DNA of 64,000 bases. Origin: Skeletonema tropicum (Eukaryota > Bacillariophyta > Thalassiosirophyceae > Thalassiosirales > Thalassiosiraceae). The first letter of the stretch is position 1. Each line of letters starts with the position of its first letter. Location: assembly GCA_037178625.1 (NCBI GenBank), contig CM074129.1, positions 3,038,001 to 3,102,000 on the forward strand. Reading direction: 5' to 3'. Shown here in pieces: positions 20,383 to 30,982 of this stretch. The position numbers were made by a program, and so were the translations under genes. A model generated the notes under the pieces. The model saw nothing but the letters and a program-made list of their open reading frames with translations. It did no database searches and was not told where the DNA came from.

Positions 20383-23300
20383 ATGAGTAATAGTAATAAT
20401 GATAGAAACGTTGAGGATGGGCTCAGCGGAGGGAAAATTTCTTCATGGACACCTGCAGCTACCGCCGCTTCGTCGAAGACAACCAATGCGAATCTTTCAA
20501 TTACTGTCCAAAAAGACAATTCATCGGCGTGTCCGCATCTAGAACAGCTCATGTTTCCAAAGTTTTTGTCTCTTAATTGCAATCAGCTGGATGAGTTCTG
20601 CATGGGACGAGTAACTGATACGTCAAATCCTGGGAGATTGTACATCGAGGCTCTTCACTTGAAAGACTTTTTGAAAGATACTGATACACTAACGAAAGAA
20701 TACAACAAGAAAGGTAGGAATAAACGAGCCTCTCCATCTCGCCCTCCATCCAAGAAAAAGAGCCGTGGTTCAGATTCCAAAGATGTTGCAGACGAAAAAG
20801 CTCTGTCTCAGGCTGTTTGGGGGGGAATGGAAGGGAAACGAACGTTGATTCTATCCAGTAGTGACAGGGGCATAGAAGGGATGTATTCTTCAATGATACC
20901 TCAGACAGAGGATTTTGAAAAGAAATTATTGCAGCTCGATGCTGAATCTTCAGAAAAAGCCTTGGGCATCCTCTTGAATTCTGAATTAAAACTTCGAACG
21001 TTGCAAAAATCTTTGCACCTCCATGATAAGACAACCATGTTTGATAATTTTGTGTGTAATTCTGACGACGCGCTTCCGCCACAAGACGATGAGCTCAAAA
21101 TCTTGGAAGATCTAGCAAAGAATCTGCCAGTTACCCAGACGCCTAGTTTACAAAACACTAATTCTCAAGGAGCCGCGACTGCCGGTGAGAAGGATGTTGA
21201 GAAGAGCACCAAGACAGTCAAGGAATCTGTTATGTCAGAACAAACTGCTGCGATTAATCAACCTATGGATACGGATAAAAAAGTTAATGCAGTTGCACCA
21301 CCTCAGAAAAAGACTGCAGAAGAGATTGTGTCTACTGACCGAGTAGGAACTGACAAAACTAAGTCAGCTTTTACACCAGAAGAGCCGACTGCTTCGCTTC
21401 CACCAGAGAATAGTACAACGATAGAATCGAAAGACAAAGCAGCTGAGGTTATATCTCCCAAAACTGCCATCTCTGGCGAGGAGAAGATTGGTGATGGAAC
21501 AGTCACCGCACCCTCTGCTAAGAAATCACAGGATCAGCCATCAGTATCATCTACTCCGAGATTGAAACAATCTGATAGTCCTGTAGCGCCTAAAGCCGCA
21601 GAAAAGAAGCAACCTTTGCAAAACGAAATAGAAATAGAAGAGACTGCGGAATCATTGCACAAACGCGCTGTGTATGAAGGGAGAGAAGCCTCCTTCGCCG
21701 CGAATAAGACGTTAGCCTCGTTTAGACAAAATCGTAGAAAGTTTTGGAATGCGGGCAATAATTCAGCGATGAAGTGCGTATGGTGTTCTTCTAGCGATGA
21801 AGCTTGTACGAAATCAACGAAGAATTATCCTCTACGCGAGTTTGGCTTGATCAAGGACACGTGTGTTTCAAAGAAAGGGGACCACCTCTCACGTGCATCA
21901 GGCGATAATCTTATTCAATGTTTGGAATGCGACTTGATCGGATGTAGATCTGGTTTTGTAGGAGGGAAAGGCCACGCGATGCTGCACTTTCTCATGTCGG
22001 GACACACTTACGGAGTCACCTGCGGAGAGGCCGGGGAAATATTTTGCATGCGCTGTGGAGATTTAGTCCAACAAGAATGCTTTGACAGAGAAAGAGAGCG
22101 GGTATTTCTTGAACAAAATCATCCATCATTTTGTTGGCAGGAGTCACCAATAAGCCGAAGCATCAATCCATCCTCATTCACTGTGACAAAGGAGCAAGGT
22201 TATTTGTGGCGTGGGCTTTTGGCATCTTACCCTATTCCTGCGACTCCTCAATTTGTCCGTGCAGGTCGTTTTGCGTTGAAACGCGCACTCATGTTTCGTG
22301 GATGCTCCTCAAGCAAGATGATTACACTAGGACCAAATGCGTTGAAAGTGACCATGCAGCGGCAGGCACACAGTAAGTTATTCTGAATTGCGTTCCCATA
22401 TGCAGTCAAATTATGAAAAGAAGCACTATGTAGCTCACTTTTTTCACTCTCCTCGCCATCTGTTCAGCAAACGATCGTCTCATACCCACGCCTGTTGGCT
22501 TGTACAATCTCGGAAATACTTGCTATATGAATTCCACGCTGCAATGCCTGATCAATTGTGTGCCACTGCAAGAAGCCTTTCTCAAAAATCTTACACATCC
22601 TTACCAATGTTGTGCGACATTGAAGGCAGGGGAGACGCCATGCCTAGCTTGTGAAATTGACAGGCTCTTTTTAGAATACTTTGGAAGCTCCATTGGAATT
22701 GATACCATTGCCGCCCTTGAAGAGCAATGTACTGTCCATTCAGAAGCGTCGGATACTAATCTCGCTGCTCCAAACGAGCCCAGTCCTGAACAGTGTGGTC
22801 ACCCCGTTATTCCATCCAACTTCCTTGCAAAAGTGTGGAGACACTCAACTGTGCGCCACCTAGCTCGACATGATCAACACGATGCACAAGAGTTCTACCA
22901 CGCGTTTATAGATGGCCTTGATACAGATGTGCTTTCATTTCAAAAGACATTACGCAGTATGCAGCAAGCGATCAAATACAAGTCTCAAATCAGAACAGAT
23001 TCGCCACCTGTAACGCCTCCCCAATCCTCTATAACGGATATCTTCGGGGGATCTCTTCGGTCCGTTCTCATTTGTGACCAGTGCGGCTGCAAGAGGAGCC
23101 AGATCGAATCCTTCCTGAACCTTTCTCTGCCTCTAAAAAACGAGGTTTCATCGGATTCTGACAATATCAGTGCTTGTCTGAAGCATTTCACAGATCCCGA
23201 GGCTTTGAGTGATCCAATTTATTGCCCTTCTTGCAATAAGAAGACGAACACTCTGAAGCAGCATACCTTCGCGAAGTTACCAAGAGTGTTGTGCCTTCAC

Positions 23301-23669
23301 TTGAAGCGATTTGATGCCGCAAACAACAAGAAGATATCTGATTTTGTATCGTATCCAGCCACTGATTTGGATATGGGAAAATATTTAGCACATTGGTGCG
23401 AGAAGGGCTTATCCAAGGAGAGCAAGGACAGGGACTCAAATCAACTCGATGTCGATAGCCCAAAGGTATTATATGATTTATTCGCAACAGTGAATCACAG
23501 AGGAACATTGAACCAAGGGCACTATACAAGCAATGTCAAGTGTGGCAAGCATTGGTACCATTGTAACGATGCATTTGTGTGCGATGCAGGCGAAGGAAAT
23601 GGAGAGAAAGAAGTATTGCTTGCAGAAGGTGCTTACATGCTCTTCTATCTCCGGAAAGATGGAAAATGA
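20383..23669 (+). CDS. UBP8: Ubiquitin-specific protease, SAGA Ubp8/USP22-like
   Basis: Cysteine deubiquitinase of the Ubp8/USP22/27/51 group, which removes ubiquitin from histone H2B within SAGA. Two exons (20383-22372 and 22468-23669) join in frame across a 95-nt intron to give 1063 residues and restore PTPVGLYNLGNTCYMNSTL. Catalytic residues are Cys682 in GNTCYMN, His1015 in NQGHYTS and the Asn/Asp pair at 1030-1031 in HCNDAF. The finger has paired CxxC motifs (CDQCG, CPSC), and RHLARHDQHDAQEFYHA matches the group. A ZnF-UBP domain at about 500-570 (CLECDLIGCRSGF through CMRCGDLV) precedes it. The first 450 residues are low-complexity and acidic/Lys-rich; USP22 relatives of about 470-530 residues lack this. 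The start codon lies 107 bp beyond the transposon's right TA. Confidence 0.9.
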
Positions 23670-23970
23670 AGAAGAGCAAAATAATGCAAGAGTAAAAGGA
23701 GTGCATACTTAGCTGACTATTATTGAGATCTATTGAGACATCTCTGGTACGCACCACCTCTGAATCACCTCTATACTACGATACTGAGAATGAAGCAGTA
23801 GGCACGTTTTCAACTTTTCGTCTCATCTTCGACTTCGCCCGCTTCGACTTCGCTTTTTGCTTTCGTTGCTATTTTCTATTTTTGGGCACAAAAATTAACA
23901 ACAGTCGTGCTACTAGGTGCTACTTATTGTTGATGTAGTTGTTAGTTGTTGTGATGATCACTGCTTAATA

Positions 23971-25935
23971 ATGGACGGCTCCTCGAAACGAACTGCAGCT
24001 AATAATAACGAGGGTTCCACTAGGGACGAGTCGAATGATGAAAATGCTACGCTTTGGCAGACTGGCATAAGGCGGCGTCGTCAAAACTCGACCAGTGAAG
24101 AGAGACGACAGCCACAATCCACTGCTACTCCTCCATCTCGCGACCGTAATGGTATAAATAATAACAATATGAGTGGCGGGAATGTAAATATGAGCAATCC
24201 TGGTTTCGGTATTGGCGGTGGTGGCGGCGGTGCAGCCATTGGCGTGGGGGGACCATGCGGCGGAAATGGAGTTGCAATTAGCAATCAATCTGCTGCGTTT
24301 GGAATAGGCGGAGGCGGTGCGCCATCCACACCGTACAAAGCACCGCCATCGACAGGGAAACAACTCGTTCCTGTTACATCCTCGTCAGTAGCAACGGCAG
24401 AGACTGCTGGGAGTACTTTATGTACACAAACGCCACTAACAGTCCGTCGGAGACAGAGTGGTAGGAGAGGACAGTCTACTCCAAGCCTTCGGAGGCAATA
24501 TCAACTTCTTCAATCACAAACAATTCTACTTTTGGGAGGTTCAGCATTAGGCTTATTGCTATTTTTATTCTTTGCATTGCCAATGGCAGCATTCATAAGT
24601 TTTGTTTTGATGATAGCATCTATTGGAGCACTTGTCCCAGTTGCCTCCTCGGCCGTGCGTGCGAGGTATGAACTAGAAATGGAGCACCCATTAGGATTAT
24701 TGCGATATCTGCCTGAATCGTTGCGAGTATTGCTGACCGAGACTTCTCTACATCAGTGGATGGTTGAAGGGACTTTTGTACTGGAGTATCGGCACCTTCT
24801 TCTGTACCTTATCCCGGGCATTGAAGAAGACCAATTAATGGAATTTATCAACCGATTACCACCACGTCACAGAGACGTGTTGCTCCAACCTGGATTAGGT
24901 CGATTGATCCCCCCTTCGGCAATGAGGCACTTTATTAGGATGGACAATGATGCTACAAGCGGTGACACAACGCAATTACCGCAAATCCTTGAAAATGATG
25001 AGACGGCGAATGCTTCTGTTGCCTCTGGCCTTACGCATGATCACGACGATCACATCACCATCATTGATGAAGTTGAGAGGGATGATCATGGGGTATCCTT
25101 TTTTGAAGCAATCGCAAGCCTTCGCGAGACTCTCACTTCGGCTCAACAATTATCTTCTCCCAACCGAACCGTCATCCCCTCGCCTAGAGCTTCGCCTCCT
25201 TATACGGAGACTGCTCATGTAACCCCTGCGGCAGCCGCGACTACAGCAAATCAATCCAATGCTCAAGCTCACGAGCAAGATGATGACAACTCATCTTTTG
25301 ACATCAGCCTTGATTTAGATATGACAGATATCGTTAGGGAACCAAGCACTCCTACAGCTGCACCTTCCCCCGAAGATGTCGTTGTGGAAGTATCGAGACC
25401 ATCATCAGTACAATCAAACAATGAACAGGAGGAGCAAAATCAAACGGATGATAATGAAGAGTTTGAGATTGAGGGAAGAATAATATCGGACGCTATTAAT
25501 GCAGCTGTGTCAAATTATTCCTCGCAGGCATCCGCAGCTGTCGTAGAGAGTGCAAGTGAAGTAGTAGAAAGTGCGTCAACATGGGTAATTCGGACAGGAA
25601 CATGGACAGGGTTTGTTGCTGGCGGTGGGGGTATATTAGCTGCGCTGGTCTCTTCATCTCCAACAACTTTATCAATTACAATGGGATCTTTGGTGAATAG
25701 CAACACATCTCGTGAAGTATCTGCAGGAGATGTGGCGAGTAGCAGCACTTCAGCTGACCTGCGGGATCGAACCTTGACAAATCAAATGGTGAATGGTCTT
25801 CTAGCTACGTCTGTTTTTGGATTTGCTAGTGCAGGTGTTTCCTATTTGATCAGAAATCGCGTGCGTGCAGCAATTGCAGAGAAAAGGCAAAAGCGCCTAC
25901 AGTCAGAGCCCAAAAGTGACAAAAAAGATGAGTGA
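23971..25935 (+). CDS. Low-complexity protein with membrane segments, unrecognised
   Basis: I do not recognise a family. A 654-residue product from the Met at 23971 (MDGSSKRTAANNN) is preferred over an in-frame Met 18 codons upstream, whose extra residues look like leader sequence. The first 200 residues are Asn/Gly/Ser-rich with GGGG runs. A double hydrophobic hairpin (about 195-245: ILLLGGSALGLLLFLFFALP, then AAFISFVLMIASIGALVPV) follows. After it comes a conserved-looking block, EHPLGLLRYLPESLRVLLTE. The middle is acidic and disordered. Two weaker hydrophobic stretches near the end (about 535-560 and 605-630) precede a basic tail, KRQKRLQSEPKSDKKDE. The layout suggests a tail-rich organelle or endomembrane protein. 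No intron. The gene ends 156 bp before a convergent small gene. Confidence 0.75.
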   Translation: MDGSSKRTAANNNEGSTRDESNDENATLWQTGIRRRRQNSTSEERRQPQSTATPPSRDRNGINNNNMSGGNVNMSNPGFGIGGGGGGAAIGVGGPCGGNGVAISNQSAAFGIGGGGAPSTPYKAPPSTGKQLVPVTSSSVATAETAGSTLCTQTPLTVRRRQSGRRGQSTPSLRRQYQLLQSQTILLLGGSALGLLLFLFFALPMAAFISFVLMIASIGALVPVASSAVRARYELEMEHPLGLLRYLPESLRVLLTETSLHQWMVEGTFVLEYRHLLLYLIPGIEEDQLMEFINRLPPRHRDVLLQPGLGRLIPPSAMRHFIRMDNDATSGDTTQLPQILENDETANASVASGLTHDHDDHITIIDEVERDDHGVSFFEAIASLRETLTSAQQLSSPNRTVIPSPRASPPYTETAHVTPAAAATTANQSNAQAHEQDDDNSSFDISLDLDMTDIVREPSTPTAAPSPEDVVVEVSRPSSVQSNNEQEEQNQTDDNEEFEIEGRIISDAINAAVSNYSSQASAAVVESASEVVESASTWVIRTGTWTGFVAGGGGILAALVSSSPTTLSITMGSLVNSNTSREVSAGDVASSSTSADLRDRTLTNQMVNGLLATSVFGFASAGVSYLIRNRVRAAIAEKRQKRLQSEPKSDKKDE

Positions 25936-26091
25936 TAATGGTATCCGAATAATAAGGCAATCATTTAAAATGCTTATTCTATGACATTAAGTAGTGTGAA
26001 CAGTCTATTTTTTGTGTGATTCGAAAATCGCATTTGTTTGTTTTTGTCTTGGACGCAGATCTATATTCACATGCGTCGATGACACACCCAT

Positions 26092-26364
26092 CTATAAGTC
26101 GCTTTTCATCCCACCACCTTCTCTTTCATGGACATTTTTAAGGAAGTAATCCAGACTCAAGTAGAAAAGGAGGAGAAGAAAGCCTATCCACGCTATCTTG
26201 ATCCAGATAGGTTCAGGTTCTGACTCACTTCCATCTGGCCCTCTTGATAGCAAGTCTGGGACGTTCTGAAGCTTCTTCCTTGGAACCATAACTTTCTGGG
26301 GCTTTGATTCTTCTGCCTTCTCGGCCTTGTTGCCCTTTTGTTTCTTGTTTGTTTTGGCTGCCAT
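26092..26364 (-). CDS. Small tail-anchored membrane protein, unrecognised
   Basis: Ninety residues. The first 30 are very basic (MAAKTNKKQKGNKAEKAEE), followed by PRKKLQNVPDLLSRG, then one hydrophobic segment at about 53-76 (IWIKIAWIGFLLLLFYLSLDYF) and a short tail, KNVHEREGGGMKSDL. The layout fits a small tail-anchored or single-span protein of the ER or mitochondrial outer membrane. I compared it mentally with RAMP4/SERP1 and Sec61-beta and found no convincing match. The coherent basic and hydrophobic design and its own intergenic flanks support a real gene. Its upstream region hosts transposon copy 2. Confidence 0.65.
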   Translation of the reverse strand: MAAKTNKKQKGNKAEKAEESKPQKVMVPRKKLQNVPDLLSRGPDGSESEPEPIWIKIAWIGFLLLLFYLSLDYFLKNVHEREGGGMKSDL

Positions 26365-26783
26365 ATTGTTTGAGTATGTGATTTATCTCTTGTGGTCTAA
26401 TTTTTACAGAAGGGCGTCGAACAGATGATGTGAATGGTTGATTACGAAGAAAAATATCGATAAACGAATAGTGATATCTGAATGTCTAGATATCCCAGAA
26501 GGTCATCAAAATAGTTGGGAGGGTAGAAATTCACACCGGATACTGTGTGCCCGATGAGTTGAGGCTCTTGATTGATGTTCATGGCTCCCGTCGAGCATGC
26601 TTATGTTCTTTCAGGTTTTAGACATCGTTACTTACTTACTACTCCTACTGCGTTTGACGTCAATTGCGAAGATGAGGTGAACGGAGATAACAAAATACCG
26701 ATTGTGGTAGCGAAGAGCCTATTTTGTCGAGTGTAGTGTCGTGCCGGCGATGAGCTGCAATTTATGGCATTGGAGTCGACTGA
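26365..26783. other. Intergenic flank left of transposon copy 2
   Basis: Upstream region of the small tail-anchored gene, ending at the TA target site of the transposon. No other feature seen. Confidence 0.5.
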
Positions 26784-26983
26784 TACAGCTGTTAGCAAAT
26801 CTTGGCGGATAATCGCAGAATTTTTATTCCTACGTACAAACGTACTGAAAGCCCCTTAACTGGGGAGCTACTCTACCCGTAAAAGTTCCGTCTTTATCAA
26901 TTGCGAACAACAACCGGACCATGGTAAATAATGCCTCGTATGCCATATTCCACCAAGAGACATAAATGAACATTGTCCTATGT

Positions 26984-29900
26984 TTATTTCTTCTTTGCCG
27001 TCGCTTCCACCTTCGTATTCTCTCGTTTTACTCTGAGACTAAAGTTGAGCTTCTCTTCCTTCTTGAGCAAATCATTCTTGAAATCAAAGTCTTTTGCGTA
27101 GACAGTTTTCATAATGAAAGATTTGTCAAAGTCAATAGCAGCACGATGACATTTCAAAACCTTCTTCAGCGTTTCAATTCTCTTGTGCGGAATGGGTGCA
27201 TCCTCACTTGAATTACCTTCTGTCTCCTTGGTATTCTTTGCCTCAATCTCCAACATCTTATATGTCTCCATGTAACCTCTTGCCCTGGCACTGAACTTAC
27301 GAATGAGATCCACAGTGAGAACCTCTCTTGAAATACACTTGTCGACCAATGCAAGGAAATCAGCAGTCGTTTTCTTTTGAGCTAATGGATGTCTTCGGTA
27401 GAGAGCTTTGGAGAATCCCCAAGAGTATTCGACACCCTCACCAGCGTATTCAGCATGGTACTTTGTTGTAATCAAGGCTCTTACTCCCAAAGATTCACAA
27501 ACATATTCGAGTTGGCTTTGTTCAGACAAAAAATCCGTGCAGTTTGCAAGCAAATGCCGGAGGGAAAGCTCAGGAACCAAGTTACCCTCATCATCATACT
27601 TCATCACTTGGTAGCTGCCCTTTCTGAAGGTTGCTATATCGATCCAGCCACGTTCATACGCAATCTGCAGAAGTCCCTTACCCTTGCCCTCCCATCCATA
27701 TATCATTTTGGTGGTAGGTGTTATTTTGATATCGATACTAGACGCTTGCGCCATTTTTGCTAGCTCAGCATGTGTCATCTTCCATAACCTTATTTCTCCT
27801 TCCTTTTTCCCCCACTTGGTGTCCATCAGCTCCGATATCAGCTCTTTCTTCACCTTATGTCGCTCTTTCCTCTTGTCTTCTGGTATTTCAACCTCTCGGT
27901 CGTGCCGTTGTCTTTCACGTTCCTCTGCTGTCAGCCAAAATGGGCCGACATCTTCACTGGTGAAGTTCATCGTTTGTTCTTGACCGATAGTCACCATTGC
28001 TGGATTGGATGCATCGTAGTATGGCCCGACAAATTCCTCCTGCCGTTCAATTTTGGTGTTCCTAGCTTGCGATGGTGTCGAGTGCCAATTCTTGTTCATT
28101 TCCTTTGCATCAAGACCGTCAACACGCTTCTTTGCATGACCACTGCTCGAATCAAAAAGAAAGACATATTCATACTCATCTCCGAGTATTACTTTTACGC
28201 AATCTATTATATCTTCCGTTTGCAGGATCGTGTGGTTCCCTGTCCAGTACCCGTTCTTCCCGTATGCAAACTTAAGAATCCCAGGTGACGATTCAAGTGG
28301 TTGCTTTTTTGTGTTACCATTTACGGCAATTGCCGCTGCCTTGTCGAAGTATTCTTGATTGGCTCTAGCAGCATTAATCTCCTTCAGCTGATCTTCGGTG
28401 ATAGGAATGCCCCAACCCAATTCTCTCGATTGAAACGCAGATATCATGATACCAGCACCAACAGTCTTCGGCATAATTGCCCTCCTTCCATTCGGATCAA
28501 CCCACTGGTGAGTCCGCGACAGAAAAGCATTAAAAATAGCCTCATCCTGGCCAAAGATGATGACAGGTTTGTCTTCAGCTTTCTTTCTTATGCTTACTCT
28601 TCCTCCAAATGCTCCATACTTATCGTTTGCAATCTTCTGCAGACGCACGTGTTTGTCCACATGAAACTCAAAGTATACTTTTTCATCAACTCCCTTGAAC
28701 TTATAAGCAACCTTATCTAACATGTCCTTCGCCTTCTCGCCATCTTTGTCATCTTCGAGCGCTGTTTTCAAATCGTCAAATTCGGTCTGTGACAAATGAA
28801 CCCATCGATGAGATCGTGGTTCAAGCACTGATAGATATTCGTCTGTTAACCGAGACCGATGCTCTATCTGTTCGGCATACTCATGGCCATCAACGTAGTA
28901 GCATTTCTTTGACACCTCTCGTTTGAAACCAAGGTATCCGACCCACCTCCCAACCGTTGAGTATGATGGTGGATTTTTGAGATATCTGTCAACCAGTTGA
29001 AATTCTTCTGAGTCTTCGGTAAAGTTGATGTTGGTTTTCACCTCTTCATTTAGTTGCTTTATCATTGTTGTGTTAAAATGTTCCCTCAGCAATTCAACGC
29101 TGAAATGTTCCAGATGGTCAAGTATGAAGTTTGACACATCTACTGCTGCTGTCGGAAATACCTCAAATAGTGTAGGCTTTCGTTTGATACCATTGGCGAC
29201 GTAGGGGTTGGGGTTTGGAAATTGATGATTAACGCGGAAGATACGGTTCCAATTCATGATTGTCCTACCAGTTGCTGCATTGAACAGTGTTAAATCATTG
29301 AGCAGCCTTGCCGCTTTGTCGCAACAAGCTTGGAATGGAAACCCAACTCGATACTCGGCAAGTGCTATTGAATACGCAACCCTGAGGTATAAACATTTAT
29401 TGCGTAAGTCAAATAAGGCATGCTTTGTCAATTTACTATCTTCGTGCAAGTCAATGACGCCTGCTTCTTCGTATCCATTTGCTGATTGCCCCACCAGTGT
29501 AAGTGATTCAACCAATTGCACTAGTCCGTTGTACACATCGGCACCTTCGTCAAATCCGAAGAGAGCTGCTGCTTCAGGTGACTGCCATATAATATTCGGA
29601 GTCTGGTTGTTGCTGCTGTTATCCCCGTCTATATCGCCACTGCTGTTGTTATTGTCGTCGTCTTCATCTTCATCTTCGTCGTCAACTTGATTATTCTCAT
29701 CCTCTAATCTACCCACGTTGGTGACGAATGGCACGAGAGGGCTCTGCTGCTGCTCAACTAGTCGTTGCGAGCGCCTTGTTCTTTTTTGTGGAGTAGGAGT
29801 AATTGGTGCAGCCGCTGATGATTTTGTTGCTTCTTTACGTTTGTTCTCATTATTTTTGTTCTTCTTCTTACCAGCGCATCCATCGTCGGGAAATGATACT

Positions 29901-30313
29901 TGCTCCGGCTTGTTGCAAGATCGCTGCCGATTATTAGTTGCACTGTAACTCTGTATATGTTCTATTTCTGTGCACAATAACTCTGCTGCGCGTATTGGTT
30001 CGTTGGGCACTTTCTCTCCCTTTCCAAAGTAGTAATAGTGCACCATCCGGCGTAATGACGAATTGAATGGACATGATGTTGTGAAATTTTTGTGGTATAT
30101 CTTGTGTACATTGCTGCTGTTGAAAGGTCCGGCTGCCTTGTTCAGACGCTGCACGAGTTTGTTCCGTAAGGTATTGTCTTTATCTACATTCGTATAGTGT
30201 CTGTGCAATATCTCTACCAACGACTGGTCGCAAATCCACCTGCCGCGATAAGTGTCACTTTTACTGATGAGCCGTGTGAAAAGGTATTCAAAAAGTGTAT
30301 TACCATCGTTCAT
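26984..30313 (-). CDS. Large DDE transposase, 1109 aa (copy 2)
   Basis: Intact transposase identical to that of copy 1 except Lys833 for Glu833 in the linker between the second and third catalytic residues (MDTKWGKKEG). The triad D590, D721 and E962 and the helix-turn-helix-like segment at 448-466 are unchanged, so both copies could in principle supply active protein. The substitution lies in a charged helical insertion, not at a catalytic position. Confidence 0.88.
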   Translation of the reverse strand: MNDGNTLFEYLFTRLISKSDTYRGRWICDQSLVEILHRHYTNVDKDNTLRNKLVQRLNKAAGPFNSSNVHKIYHKNFTTSCPFNSSLRRMVHYYYFGKGEKVPNEPIRAAELLCTEIEHIQSYSATNNRQRSCNKPEQVSFPDDGCAGKKKNKNNENKRKEATKSSAAAPITPTPQKRTRRSQRLVEQQQSPLVPFVTNVGRLEDENNQVDDEDEDEDDDNNNSSGDIDGDNSSNNQTPNIIWQSPEAAALFGFDEGADVYNGLVQLVESLTLVGQSANGYEEAGVIDLHEDSKLTKHALFDLRNKCLYLRVAYSIALAEYRVGFPFQACCDKAARLLNDLTLFNAATGRTIMNWNRIFRVNHQFPNPNPYVANGIKRKPTLFEVFPTAAVDVSNFILDHLEHFSVELLREHFNTTMIKQLNEEVKTNINFTEDSEEFQLVDRYLKNPPSYSTVGRWVGYLGFKREVSKKCYYVDGHEYAEQIEHRSRLTDEYLSVLEPRSHRWVHLSQTEFDDLKTALEDDKDGEKAKDMLDKVAYKFKGVDEKVYFEFHVDKHVRLQKIANDKYGAFGGRVSIRKKAEDKPVIIFGQDEAIFNAFLSRTHQWVDPNGRRAIMPKTVGAGIMISAFQSRELGWGIPITEDQLKEINAARANQEYFDKAAAIAVNGNTKKQPLESSPGILKFAYGKNGYWTGNHTILQTEDIIDCVKVILGDEYEYVFLFDSSSGHAKKRVDGLDAKEMNKNWHSTPSQARNTKIERQEEFVGPYYDASNPAMVTIGQEQTMNFTSEDVGPFWLTAEERERQRHDREVEIPEDKRKERHKVKKELISELMDTKWGKKEGEIRLWKMTHAELAKMAQASSIDIKITPTTKMIYGWEGKGKGLLQIAYERGWIDIATFRKGSYQVMKYDDEGNLVPELSLRHLLANCTDFLSEQSQLEYVCESLGVRALITTKYHAEYAGEGVEYSWGFSKALYRRHPLAQKKTTADFLALVDKCISREVLTVDLIRKFSARARGYMETYKMLEIEAKNTKETEGNSSEDAPIPHKRIETLKKVLKCHRAAIDFDKSFIMKTVYAKDFDFKNDLLKKEEKLNFSLRVKRENTKVEATAKKK

Positions 30314-30505
30314 GATTACAATCTTTAGTCAACCTAATTGGCTATTTTGGATCTAGACATGCAAGAGAGGTTAATTTATCCTTTTGGTTGAGCAAATATC
30401 CAACTTGTTGTGCGTAGTACGCTCCGGAATTTGGCCATGGTTGGCATCTTTTTGCGCGGAGTGGCTCTTGTTGAGGGGTGAGTTGGGAGAAATCGGCCCA
30501 ATGGT

Positions 30506-30513
30506 TTTTTATA
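30506..30513 (-). promoter_or_regulatory. TATA-like box of the transposase gene, copy 2
   Basis: TATAAAAA on the minus strand, about 190 bp upstream of the ATG, the equivalent of 20185-20192 in copy 1. Here the adjoining base is changed, so the A-run is one base longer. Confidence 0.4.
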
Positions 30514-30596
30514 AGACTCACTACGTCATTTGTACCTAACATACGTAGGAATTCGAAACTTGAACGGCTATCCGAAAATCCGTGAAAACAGCTGTA

Positions 30597-30982
30597 GCAT
30601 GCCGATTTTGGAGAAGATGATGATTTTTTCGAAATTTTGAAAGGCCCGCCCACGTTCCAGCTAAATCGATGAAAAATAGTTACGCTTTCTCACTCACGCG
30701 AGTCTTGTGATGCCTCAGATTTGAAGTCTATCCGGCGATACTTACTTGCCAGTGTGCATCGGGTGCTGATGAATGAGTAACAACACTCATCCAAACTCAA
30801 TAATGAAAACCATTCATAAGAATAGATGCACATGAAAGCTTGGCGAGGCAACAGGCAACGGTCTCAATGGCATTGCAAGAAGCACGAGCGCACAAGCAAG
30901 CCAATCATCAGCTCACAACACCATCACAGTTTCAAGATAGGCACTGTACCATTCATAATATCGTCACAAGGATACCAACACA
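30597..30982. other. Intergenic flank right of transposon copy 2
   Basis: Upstream region of the secreted-protein gene. It starts at the transposon's target site; nothing else recognisable. Confidence 0.5.

Larger units (their letters stand above)
26786..30594 (-). mobile_element. TA-flanked DNA transposon, copy 2 (3809 bp)
   Basis: Second full-length copy, offset exactly 10321 bp from copy 1 and in the same orientation. It is flanked by TA at 26784-26785 and 30595-30596. Beyond the TA the flanks differ from those of copy 1, so this is an independent insertion rather than a larger duplication. I found two differences: T at 27817 (C at 17496) and T at 30505 (G at 20184). Ends, inner palindromes and coding region are otherwise the same by eye. 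Like copy 1 it lies between divergent genes, here the tail-anchored gene (start 26364) and the secreted-protein gene (start 30983). Confidence 0.93.

Noticed and set aside
26092..26364. Identity as RAMP4/SERP1 or Sec61-beta
   Set aside because: Size and tail-anchor topology fit, but the conserved residues I know for those families are not there; left as unrecognised.
16463..30596. The whole 16.4-30.6 kb block as one composite transposon
   Set aside because: Each copy has its own TA duplication and different outer flanks, which fits two separate insertions rather than one moving unit; the genes between are ordinary host genes.
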